Below, piece after piece: positions 46,250 to 56,068 of a stretch of DNA of 64,000 nt. Within the stretch, counting starts at the first letter, position 1, and the number at the start of each line of letters is the position of its first letter. The notes beneath the pieces are model-generated. The model ran no database searches. It saw nothing but the letters and a program-made list of their open reading frames with translations, and was not told where the DNA came from. The position numbers and the translations under genes are program-made. The DNA comes from Haliclona indistincta (Eukaryota > Porifera > Demospongiae > Haplosclerida > Chalinidae), in assembly GCA_964017065.1 (NCBI GenBank), contig OZ024791.1:7448384-7512383 (forward strand). Direction: 5' to 3'.

Positions 46250-46253
46250 TTAA

Positions 46254-46345
46254 ACAACAGGTACAGTTTATGGGTTGTTCAAAGCCATCAGATTTTAAGA
46301 TGATGCTGTGATAAGCTGTCTCCTGAACCCACCAAACATCCCAGC
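46254..46345 (-). pseudogene. FN3K: FN3K 3' exon fragment (after EEP-A)
   Basis: Short decayed piece of the penultimate FN3K exon (minus strand), aligning with 43045-43150 of copy A: ACAGGTACAGTTTATGG, AAAGCCATCAG, TGAACCCACCAAACATCCCA. It is split from its upstream flank by the TTAA element. Confidence 0.75.
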
Positions 46346-46993
46346 AATGAATACAGAGTCACACACTATTTAATAATTATAGAGTTACCACTCATACATA
46401 CAAAGGCACACTCACTTGCAACTTTTCTTGTGGTAGTTGTTTTCATAAAAGTGAATCACTACATGAGTACTTTAATCTGTTTCCCTTTAGCCATCGCTCC
46501 GCGATGGCTAACACTGCATTGCTGAAATTTGCTATATTCGATGCCTATCAATAGGTAAGCAAACTGCACGCAGCGACTCTGTCTGCACCAATACCCATGG
46601 CTAGGAAAATACAGCTACTTGCAAAGTCATGAAATAATTAATTATCCAGCTTAATTAATTATCAATGAAGATATTGTGCGCATGCGTAGACAGTCCGTAC
46701 CAGGCTATATTATTATGATATCTAGCCTGGAGGCGAGGCTAATGTATTATCTATGCATGTACAGCTGATTGCAGGAAACTTGACCCTCAGTTTTGACAAA
46801 CGGACTACAACAGACTACAACACCACACCTCTCCCTATACTGGCATGTACAGAGAGAGGTGTGGTGTTGACAAGTTTCGGCTGCAATCCACCTGTATACA
46901 GTCTCAAGTACTTCTCCAAAACGCTAGTTGTTCGACTCTCCTTTCTCGTCAATCTCTACTAAAAGTGATCTTTAATCTCCTAATCCAGCCCAG
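46346..46993. promoter_or_regulatory. Upstream region of EEP-B with strong hairpin
   Basis: Contains the inverted pair ACACCACACCTCTC (46820-46833) and GAGAGGTGTGGTGTT (46853-46867) about 20 bp apart, nested in a wider pair GAAACTTGACC / GACAAGTTTC (46778, 46868). The 46890-46993 part is paralogous to 60345-60437, so the 5' leader of EEP-B is an old duplicated feature. Confidence 0.45.
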
Positions 46994-49381
46994 ATGGATA
47001 CCCCCAAACAAGCATGCTGCAATTGTAGGAATGAATGTGACAGTGACGGTGTGTGTAGAGCTGCTAAGAAAATTTGTGAAAAGTGCAAGTTAAGAAACTG
47101 CACCAACACTGATGCTGATGCTGCAGAAGTTGACATGAAATGTGGAGGTAAACTACTGCCTACCTACTGCTAATAACCATATTGTGTACACACCTAGGTA
47201 AATTACTGCCTGCTAAGCTGCTAGACTAAATGTGTGAGAAATAGTGACATCATTGAAACAAAATGGGTAATTTTGGAGTGTCAAAAATTAATCTGGCGAA
47301 TGGCATGGATGCTTTGCATCGAACTTTCGCTAGTTCACAACTGAGATAATATCGAGTTCTACCTGCATTGCAAGTTTCAGAGCTTACCTTTCAGCGTGCG
47401 CTGCAAAAATGGTGTAACAGACAGACTAAATGAACGACAGACAACGCGATTACTGTATGCCTCGTGGCTCCGCTCACCGAGGCATAAGAAACACAATACA
47501 AATGCAGTTCAAATGGTAATGGAATTGTATATATTTTTTAATTCAGGTCCATTGGAAACATTTCCCCAAATGGTAGATGCACTCCCAGACGTTTCACAGG
47601 CTTCACCAAACATGCACTCAAACACACCTCTTAAGGTTCTTTTGTGGAATATCGATGGAGCATATGGAACAGGCTATACTGGCGCACGCAAAAGTCTGGT
47701 TCGTGCAGTAGTGAAAGAGATCGATCCTGACATATTGTTACTTCAGGAGACTAAGAACATGTGTGAACTCCTAACCAGGCAATACAAAGTACTAGACTCT
47801 CTAAAAAAGAATGAGAGTCAAATACATTACGACAGTGAGAAATTTACTCTTGTTACACATTATTCTGAGGGCAAAGAATCAATAGAAATCGTGTGTGCTA
47901 ACGCTAAAAACAGCGTCTTCTCGATAGATAACAAGCACATGAAGGATCTGGGAGAAGAGAAAGTAAAAATATTGAAAGAAATGATCGATCAACGCGTCAC
48001 CATAGCAGGTCTGAAGAAAAAGGAATCCGGGCATGTAGTTATTTTTCTTTCCTTCCACAATGCAACTAAAAGAAGCCAGAATCTAAACCTAACTGCAGAT
48101 GTACGGCTAAGAGCAGTGGAAGGAATATGTCAACTGGTGTCGACAATAAGGAAGCTGACAGGTTGTATTGTACTGGCTGGAGCTGATCTCAACCAGGAGC
48201 TGATTCGCCCCTACTACTACTCTACCATAATCGATTACATTCCAACACTCAGACGAAAGGAAAAAGGTCAACTTGACTATTTCATTCTGGATCCACCAAC
48301 CTGTCTTAAGAGATCAGTGGAACCATGGGACTTTCTTGAAGCCATAGAATCTGGTTCGCTTTCTGAACTTAATCAAATACATAAAAGTAGGACACCAAGA
48401 AGTACATCCAGATCAGCAAGCAAGATACCAAGTACACCTGGGTCAGCAAGCAAGATACCAAGTACACCTGGATCAGCAAGCAAGATACCAAGTACACCTG
48501 GATCAGCAAGCATGATACCAAGTACACCTGGATCACTAAGCAAGATACCAAGTACACCTGGATCAGCAAGCATGATACCAAGTACACCTGGATCAGCAAG
48601 CAAGATACCAAGTACACCTGGATCACTAAGCAAGATACCAAGTACACCTGGATCAGCAAGCATGATACCAAGTACACCTGGATCAGCAAGCAAGAAACCA
48701 AGCACACCTGGATCAGCAAGCAAGATACCAAGTACACGTGGATCAGCAAGCAAGATACCAAGTACATCCAGATCAGCAAGCAAGATACCAAGTACACCTG
48801 GATCAGCAAGCAAGATACCAAGTACACCTGGATCACTAAGCAAGATACCAAGTACACCTGGATCACTAAGCAAGATACCAAGTACACCTGGATCAGCAAG
48901 CAAGATACCAAGTACACCTGGATCAGCAAGCATGATACCAAGTACACCTGGATCAGCAAGCAAGAAACCAAGCACACCTGGATCAGCAAGCAAGAAACCA
49001 AGCACACCTGGATCAGCAAGCAAGATACCAAGTACACCTGGATCAGCAAGCAAGAAACCAAGTACACCTGGATCAACAAGCAAGATACCAAGTACACCTG
49101 GATCAGCAAGCAAGATACCAAGTACACCTGGATCAGCAAGCATGATACCAAGTACACCTGGATCACTAAGCAAGATACCAAGTACATCCAGATCAGCAAG
49201 CAAGATACCAAGTACACCTGGATCAGCAAGCAAGATACCAAGTACACCTGGATCAGCAAGCAAGATACCAAGTACACCTGACTACAAATTACAAACACCA
49301 AAGAACTGTATTACCATAAATGATTTCGATAAAATTGCAAACCACGATCCTCTGGTTTGTGTATTTCACACTGACTATTAG
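46994..49381 (+). CDS. EEP-fold hydrolase, copy B: Cys-rich N-terminal exon and giant coding minisatellite
   Basis: Exon 1 (46994-47147) encodes 51 residues with Cys at 8, 9, 11, 15, 21, 28, 31 and 36 (CCNCRNECDSDGVC; ICEKCKLRNC), perhaps a zinc or disulfide knot. The donor G/GTAAAC and acceptor ATTCAG at 47546 join GG to PLETFPQMV in frame, so the total is 662 residues. The EEP domain follows: VLLWNIDG, PDILLLQETKN, VIFLSFHNAT, LAGADLNQEL, LDYFILDPP. Then a 28-unit IPSTPGSASK repeat of about 290 residues separates this from the last motif ANHDPLVC and the stop at 49381. Asn again replaces the Asp before the catalytic His. The intron contains an interspersed repeat (about 47280-47484); reading upstream of 47547 as coding is wrong. 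Confidence 0.7.
47280..47484 (-). repeat. Palindrome-headed interspersed repeat in EEP-B intron
   Basis: Reverse-oriented copy of the 10812-11100 repeat. The head ATGCCTCGTGGCTCCG...GAGGCAT is at 47457-47484 and body words such as TAGAACTCGATATTA (inverted) and CGAAAGTTCGATGC (inverted) match. It lies wholly in the intron between the Cys-rich exon and the EEP exon. Confidence 0.8.
48396..49282. repeat. 30-bp coding minisatellite in EEP-B
   Basis: Twenty-eight full units plus flanking partial ones, each exactly 30 bp with no indel. Consensus unit encodes IPSTPGSASK. Variants: SASM, SLSK, KPST, STSR and STRG substitutions, arranged so that the block SASM-IPSTPGSASK-KPST occurs twice (near 48660 and 48930). 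The array lies between the fifth and sixth catalytic motifs of the EEP domain. Confidence 0.97.
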
Positions 49382-49499
49382 ACTATAGACATCAGACACT
49401 GGTGACTTTTACTTACATCATAGAGTACAATTAGTTAAAATAAGAAGATAAATCTACTCTGTTTCAAGCATTAAGAAAGATCTTAATAATTATGTCAAA

Positions 49500-49684
49500 A
49501 GGCAAGTTCTTTTAAACAATTAATTGTCTGAAAGCGATATGATGAGCCAAAAATGGTTCCTGAGATGAAAAAATAATAGATGATGAACAAGAGAGGAACT
49601 CGACAAAACATACCAGTGATTGACAACAGGTACAGTTTATGGTGTTGTTCAAAACCATCAGGTTTTGGAATGACGCTGTGATCA
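49500..49684 (-). pseudogene. FN3K: FN3K 3' fragment (after EEP-B)
   Basis: Aligns with the last two exons of FN3K-A (42905-43090): TTTAAACAATTAATTGTCTG, GATGAGCCAAAAATGGTTCC, GTACAGTTTATGG, CATCAGGTTTTGGAATGACG. It ends abruptly just left of the foldback element at 49698. Confidence 0.8.
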
Positions 49685-49697
49685 AGAGTTTAAAGAA

Positions 49698-50041
49698 ATT
49701 AAAAAGATTTCTATCGAAATCAAAAGGATGTAGGGTTGTGAAATCTACCACTGGTTCACAATGTAAACTAACAAGGAACAAGCATGGAATGGTAACACGA
49801 TTGACTTGCTAACAGACCATAGATCCCTACATCAGTGGCTGCTGTGGTTGATCTAGTTGCTGTTGACTGCTGACACCTGATGTGCATTCAGCTTGTGCAC
49901 AGTCACTGATGTAGGGATCTATGGTCTGTTAGCAAGTCAATCGTGTTACCATTCCATGCTTGTTCCTTGTTAGTTCACATTGTGAACCAGTGGTAGATTT
50001 CACAACCCTACATCCTTTTGATTTCGATAGAAATCTTTTTT
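49698..50041. repeat. Foldback element, 140-bp arms
   Basis: Left arm AAAGATTTCTATCGAAATCA ... CATAGATCCCTACATCAGTG and its reverse complement on the right, almost perfect over about 140 bp with a 60-bp spacer (about 49843-49902). No coding content. Confidence 0.9.
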
Positions 50042-50423
50042 CCACCATTGATTTAGTTTTCCTGTTGTTGATGGTTTTTCTTTATTATTAACAATTTTAA
50101 ACTTGTAGCTAAAAATAATTATTATGCTGTACATATCAGCTCGCCTACGCATACATATACATGCATGCATGAAGTGCGTACGAACCCCGCCCACACTAGT
50201 TTGTAGATCTGTACGGCGGTTATAATTATCTGGCAAGCGCAGAATGGTGATCCTATACGATCTTACCGTTCTTCGAAGACTCCAGACAGATATGTGTTCT
50301 CCGTGATCCATACGGCGCAGAGATACTCAAGGTAGTGCTTGGTCACGTGCGATAACCACTGCTTGGTCACGTGCGTATTGCGCAATCACCATAATGGCGT
50401 CTAACACTTAGCTGACAATGGAT

Positions 50424-51381
50424 AGGGTCCGCAATGAAAAAATCGACTGTCACAGATTCAGCGGGATGGCGACTCAGTGTGTAGAGTTACTTGGTACGGA
50501 CATAGAACGGATAGATATAGAAGCGCCAAGTCTTTCCTTTTTGCTGGAAAAAATAAAACGCTAAAAAATTAGGGGTGGAGCCTACGAATTGCTTATAAAC
50601 TATTTTATATTCGATGCACGCGATACAGTTTTGTTGTCAAGAATGCACAGCATCGTGCTGTCATGATTTCAACACTCTTCGAGGTCGCAACAGCTCCTCT
50701 GCATCGTTTTCAAGGCGTAATTTGGAAGTGGGCGGGGTCTTCGAGACGCCACAATAACAGTTTTTGGTCTCTAGCGCTCTTGTACATCGTCCAATAGCAA
50801 CCCTCATGCACTTTCTGTCCAAGTAGGGTAGCAATGTAATTGCACACCAATTTTCATCAAGTTCATTTGCTTCCTTCCACCAAATCCAAGAAATAATTCA
50901 AAATTTTGGATTTGGTAGAAGGAAGCAAATGAACTTGATGAAAATTGGTGTGCAATTACATTGCTACCCTACTTGGACAGAAAGTGCATGAGGGTTGCTA
51001 TTGGACGATGTACAAGAGCGCTAGAGACCAAGAACTGTTATTGTGGCGTCTCGAAGACCCCGCCCACTTCCAAATTACGCCTTGAAAACGATGCAGAGGA
51101 GCTGTTGCGACCTCGAAGAGTGTTGAAATCATGACAGCACGATGCTGTGCATTCTTGACAACAAAACTGTATCGCGTGGATCGAATGTAACTCGAAAATA
51201 AAATAGTTTATAAGCACTTCGTAGGCTCCACCCTTAATTTTTAGCGTTTTATTTTTTCCTGCAAAAAAGAAAGACTTGGCGCTTCTCTGTCTATCCGTAC
51301 TATGTCCGTACCAAGCAACTATACACACTGAGTCGCCATCCCGCTGAATCTGTGACAGTCGATTTTTTCATTGCGGACCCT
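50424..51381. repeat. Large near-perfect palindrome (foldback element), 470-bp arms, 8-bp flanking repeat
   Basis: AGGGTCCGCAATGAAAAAAT starts the left arm and its complement ends the right arm at 51381; the symmetry holds through about 470 bp per side to a centre near 50895. Flanks carry CAATGGAT at 50416-50423 and 51386-51393 (four bases AATT intervene on the right), consistent with an 8-bp target duplication. Arms differ by several small changes, so they are not a simple assembly mirror. No transposase seen. Confidence 0.9.
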
Positions 51382-51582
51382 AATTCAATGGATCACGATC
51401 GAGAACTCGCGGAATGTATATCGCCATTTCGCTAAAAACAAAGTTCAAAAGGCACCTGCCAGGAGAATCTCACGACTGTTCGTGGGTGTTTTGGTCTTGG
51501 CACTGCTCGCGTAAAGGCGCTAGGCGCGCTGAAGAAAGAAAGAAGAAAGAAGAAAACGAAGATGACGAAACTCGATTTTCAA

Positions 51583-51804
51583 TAGAGAGGTTGCGCAGTT
51601 TACCGTTCTTGGCGACACGGCAAATCATACAGTCGCCAAGTGCACTAGCGCTCCACTTTCTTTACGTAGGAGATAGAGTTTGCTGTCTTAGAGATGGAGT
51701 TAGGAGGCTGAATCGCTAATGAAAGAGACCCTGTGTTCGCTGTCTGAAGGAAGTATGCTGGGAGATGCCGTTTCACGTGAACAGTAAACTGCGCAACCTC
51801 TCTA
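51583..51804. mobile_element. Short TIR element (MITE)
   Basis: Terminal inverted repeats TAGAGAGGTTGCGCAGTTTA and TAAACTGCGCAACCTCTCTA bound 222 bp. If the outer TA is the duplication, this would be Tc1/mariner-like; otherwise unassigned. Inside is GCACTAGCGCTCCACTTTC but no conserved frame. Confidence 0.75.
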
Positions 51805-51925
51805 ATACTAACAAATTATGGACACATTTATAGTGATTTCTCACGTGCCTGTCACACTACTTTACACACAAAGCGGGTATGCTACGTTCGACACTCTTCT
51901 TATTATAAACTCTTGGTGAAATGCA

Positions 51926-52922
51926 TTCTCGTGAACCCACCAAAACATCCCAGCAAAGACAAGATCAAACTCATGATGACCATAGAAACACACTGGGTCA
52001 AACATCACTACATCAACACAGAGTTACACATTATTCACGCAAGCTACTCTTCATGCACTCACCTGGGCCGTCATTTGTCTCAGCTGCATTGCCAGGTCAC
52101 CATGGAATAAAGATGGCTCTATCTTCAAAACCCTTGAACATGCACCAATGAGAGATTTTAAAACAAACAATATCCAATTCTTGCATGCTTACCTCTTTCT
52201 CAATAAGGTCAATTTGAGATTGAAGACGATATCTTGAATAGAATTCCTAGATCGATAACTATAGTACATACTATGAGAATAGGTCAGGTCACATACCACC
52301 CAGTTGTTAGACCAGTCATTGGGCATGGGAATGAGCCCACAGCATGTGGTAATCTCAAACCCAAACCTGTCCACATACTGAGGCCTAGTCTGGCTATGAA
52401 CTGACGACGAGTCTGTTTTAAGAGAGCAATTGTGTAAATGTAGTCTGAAAAAAGAGAACTGATGTGTAACTTGTATCCAACATGACATTAGCATACTTCG
52501 CTAGTTGTTCACCAAATAATCTCATGTACTGGTTAAGTGGTTGCATGTCCAAATGCTCCATAATAAACATCCATCCCTCTCCATCGAGCCCTGGTAGTAT
52601 CTGACGATTCGGAGTACTGACCAGTTAGCTATTAGCTATTGCTTACCTTCATTGGTTTAGGCACAGTTACCATTCCTGTCTCTAGTATCTTATTCAACCC
52701 AACGTACTCTCCATCATACATTATCTTAGCCTTGGGTTTATACACAATGAGACATATATGGCAGCATCATTCAGTAGTTGCCTTTTGGTCTTTGTTGCGC
52801 TTCACAAACACTTTTCCTGACTCTGTTTCATAGCTCTGTCCATCACTGATGCAGTCTCCACTACACCTGCCTAGCGAAACAACTCGGGAAGAACCTAGCT
52901 CCTTCTGTAGCAACGCCTCCAT
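51926..52922 (-). pseudogene. FN3K: Fructosamine-3-kinase, copy B (active-site deletion)
   Basis: Same exon layout as FN3K-A from ATG 52922 through [20 protein letters not shown] and the GC-AG intron. The catalytic-loop exon (about 52130-52070) has lost about eight bases: A reads GACCTTTGGTCCGGCAATGC, B reads GACCTGGCAATGC. This removes WSG from HGDLWSGN and shifts frame; an upstream piece of the same exon is also missing. The last exon has an extra A in CACCAAAACATCC and stops being homologous at about 51926. It is a pseudogene. Confidence 0.85.
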
Positions 52923-53108
52923 GACAGCACGTGTTGAATGGTCGTGACTAAAATAAAAATTTTGGCGCGCTCAAATTTAAGGCGGAACTTTAATTTCTGT
53001 GCAGCTAGCCAGCTACGCCCTTGACCACAGCAAAAGGTAAAAAATGAACAACTTAGTTTTGTTTGGCATTCTCTGTTAATGTCCAGGTGTTGGTCACTTA
53101 ATGCAGAG

Positions 53109-54166
53109 ATGGATGACCCATTTGACATGCGATCATTGAGAACAGAAATAAATTCAGTATCTGATCATAAGGTCTTGCTGTGGTACTCTAGCCTAGAGGT
53201 TTAACTACGGTGTCTAGGCTAGGCTCTAGGCTAGAGTACAATACACAAATATATTTTTTTCTTGTTACTGTCTAGGAAACAGAGATGGCTGGCTCATTGG
53301 CACCTGCACCATATCCAATTAAGGTTGTGCTATGGAATATCCATGGTAAAACAGAAGCTGGATACCCTCAAGCTCGTAAAGATATTGTACCACCAGTAAT
53401 AGAAAGTGTCAATCCTGATATCCTTTTACTGCAAGAGACTTGCGATCGACCTCTGGTTAAATCCATCATGAAATTGAGGAGTGAAACTAGAGAATATAGA
53501 GATGTTCAAAGAGAAAATGTGAGAGAGACAAGAATTATGTATGATGCAGAAAAGTATGACAGTCTCCTCGCTACCGAAAAAAATTTTCCTCATGGAAAAT
53601 CGTTGAATGATGTACTATGCGAAGCAAAACAAGAAATTTTCACCACGGCACACCACCGCACAAAGCTGAGAGAGAGCAAAAACCCAGTTTTCAGAAGTGC
53701 ATTTGAGCAACGTATCAGTATAGCTGTTTTCAGAAAACGGGATTCTTCTAACAGTCCTAAGGTGATTTTCATATCATTCCACAATTTTAACCTAAGCGAA
53801 GGTGTTGATGTCCGGGCAAGATGTGTAGAAGGACACAATGTCAACTGGTGTCAATAACAAGAAGGCTGACACAATGTGGTGCTAACTGGAGCAGATCTTA
53901 ACCAACAGCTGATCTGTCCTTGTCCCTGCCCTTGCACCTATCCTTACCACAGCATTCTTGATTACACACCAACAGACAGACGATGGCAAAGTGGACAAAT
54001 AGACTACTTCATACTAGATCCACCTTGCTGTATTGAGAAACCTGTTAAGCAATTAGATCTTTCACAACTCGTTAAACGTAGAAATCTTACTGATCAACAG
54101 GCTACATTCTGGAAAGCTATTCTTGATCATGATCCTTTAATGTGCACAATCAGAGTGAATAACTAA
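53109..54166 (+). pseudogene. EEP-fold hydrolase, copy C (frame-shifted)
   Basis: An original start region (MDDPFDMRSLRTEINSVS, 53109) is interrupted at about 53190 by an inverted repeat. A second version starts at ATG 53285 (MAGSLAPAPYPIKVVLWNIH), with VVLWNI, PDILLLQETCD and IFISFHN retained. Around 53835 a two-base gain gives GHNVNWCQ and a stop; a two-base loss about 45 bases later restores the frame for TGADLNQQL, QIDYFILDPP and LDHDPLMC. So one short segment is out of frame. Unlike copies A, B and D, it has Asp, not Asn, before the catalytic His. Probably a pseudogene unless the shift is a sequencing error. Confidence 0.75.
53187..53245. repeat. Short inverted repeat interrupting EEP-C start region
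   Basis: TACTCTAGCCTAGAG (about 53191) and its inverse CTCTAGGCTAGAGTA (about 53224) with CTAGGCT in between, placed where copies A and D read on as LLWNIC. It separates the ancestral start codon from the EEP frame. Confidence 0.75.
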
Positions 54167-54289
54167 GTACCACTGTAAAGCAATGACAGTAATACACTTA
54201 TTGTAAGGACTTGCATGCATGTACTTTTTAGTATGCATTTACTTTGTACTGTCTTGTTACTTTTTAGTTGTATGTAATAATTATTATTT

Positions 54290-54610
54290 TGTCAAGAGGA
54301 GTTTTTTAAAATTGTCTGAGAGCGATATGATGAGCCAAATGGTTCCTGAGAAGATGACAGAATAGTGATAAACAATAGTGGAATTTGATCAACAGAACAT
54401 ACTACCAGTGATTTATAAGGTAGTGGACAGTTTATGCCATAATTCAGAGCCATCAGCTTTTGGGATGATGTGATATGCATCTTAGAACTGTCTCGTAAAC
54501 CCACCAAAAAAATGGCAAGATCAAACTCATGAAGGCCGTAGAAACACGCTCGGTCAAACATGACTACAAAAATACAGAGTTACACCACTTACATGCAGCC
54601 CAAGTGAGTG
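54290..54610 (-). pseudogene. FN3K: FN3K 3' fragment (after EEP-C)
   Basis: Decayed last two FN3K exons: GATGAGCCAAATGGTTCCTG, AGTGGACAGTTTATGCC, ATCAGCTTTTGGGATGATG, CCATAATGGCAAG-like remnants and GTAGAAACACGCTCGGTCAA. Several deletions break the frame. Confidence 0.75.
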
Positions 54611-55689
54611 CATTCATGCACTGCACTCACCTGGGCTGTCTTCATAATAACACATAATAAAAACATTTTAACAAAAATGCAAAAGATTTAGGGTTGGTAC
54701 ATAATAATTAAATTTTATCAAAAAAGTATGGAAAATTGTCACAAAGGTAAGTAAACAAGATTTGAAATAATAAGGACTGTAACAATAGCAGTGTAATGCT
54801 ACCTTCCTATTAAAGGGTAACCACCGCGAAAAATTTTTCTGCATGTTTTTGTAGGTATAGGTCCCTTAAAACTCCCTCCGAAGTTTTATTCCCAAAAAGT
54901 ATTTTTTTCATGAGATATGAGCTGCCAAAAACGAAAAAAGATTTAAGCACTTTTAAACACTTCCTGGGTGGGCGGGGCTTACGCGTGACGTAATGGGTGA
55001 TAGCAATGCTGGTAATGTATGCAGACAGCAGTGGAGACAGCGTTTACCAAGTTCCCTAAGAAGTAACAGTGAGTCTTTTCTCTAATATGGAGTGCCAATA
55101 CATCGTCTAGAAGTGTTAGAAGGCTTCAGAGACACTGTAGCACTCTACAACAATAGCCTACAACAGTACCATAGAAATCATCAAAATGCAGGATTTCAGC
55201 AGTGATGGTGAGTTTGACAGACTGTTAGATGCATCATGGTAAGTTCATTGTTAGCCAAATACAAATAATAACCTGCTGGCTGATGTATGATGGTTTGTAA
55301 TGCTCCTTCTACGCCAGCAAGTGGGAGAGTGTGCTTGAACTGATGCCTGCTGAGCTAGAGTGGGACAGTATCTACAGTATAATGAAACTATAGAGAAAGA
55401 GTGTGAAACAAGTCTGGTTTTATGATTCTGTTCGGTTTATATCAACTCTTGGATTCTTACAAAGCCACCAATGACAGCATCAGCAATCATACTGTTAATA
55501 AATCTTTATCGACACAAATAATTATTTTGTCTTTCAGACAGCTAGTACTGTCTTGTCATCTGGCAAAAAGTTTAAATGAAAGCATTCAGTGCACTGACAA
55601 TAATTATACAAGGTAAGGCAATGATGGCAACAATCCATGAGGTGAGCTGCCGACAATGATAGTGGATGAATTGGGGAATGCTTCTGTAG
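54611..55689. other. Intergenic repeat-like DNA, no confident gene
   Basis: Contains GGTAACCACCGCGAAAAATT (54826), which looks like a repeat end, and a GC-richer block GGTGGGCGGGGCTTACGCG (54967). A possible small exon at 55195-55239 (MQDFSSDGEFDRLLDASW with donor GGTAAGTT) and a second at about 55318-55380 (KWESVLELMPAELEWDSI) could be a gene or transposase fragment, but I cannot name it. Confidence 0.3.
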
Positions 55690-55835
55690 ACTAGAGTCGG
55701 AAATAAGAGATGTGACCGAATGTGTGGTGCCAACAGGAGCTGACTTCAACCAACAACTGATTCAACCCTACTCTTATCACACCATCCTAGATTATACACT
55801 AACAGACAGAGTGGGCAGATAGACTATTTTGTTCT
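55690..55835 (+). pseudogene. EEP-fold hydrolase remnant (fifth copy)
   Basis: Encodes EIRDVTECVVPTGADFNQQL followed by YHTILDYTLTDR and, after a frame change, QIDYFVL. These correspond to GADxN and the IDYF motif of the EEP genes. Nothing else of the domain remains. Confidence 0.8.
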
Positions 55836-56068
55836 GTACCAGTAAGAAGACGATCAGTGTCAACACACATACCTTTCAACTTACAAACCCAAAACCGGCT
55901 CTCAATAGCTCTTCTCCTTTCTTCCACTCCTTTGCATTACTTCAGTACACATTCCACTGTATAGAGAAAAATTATTTTAACCCATCCTAACGCAACATCA
56001 TTTTATTTTGGTTAGTCCAGAACCCCAAAACAACATAGATTGTTAAGACAGAATACTGAAATTAAGTA

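Noticed and set aside
47396..47546. Using ATG 47396 as the start of EEP-B
   Set aside because: That stretch is the palindrome-headed repeat in reverse orientation. A spliced start from 46994 gives a clean frame and the leader has a paralogue at 60345.
48396..49282. CRISPR-like regular array
   Set aside because: Units are contiguous with no unique spacers, they are coding, and the genome is eukaryotic.
48369..49301. Long minus-strand frames (310 and 296 codons) opposite EEP-B
   Set aside because: Antisense of the 30-bp array; pure repeat translation with no other content.
50424..51381. Large palindrome as an assembly artefact
   Set aside because: The arms differ by scattered substitutions and small indels, and 8-bp flanking repeats are present.
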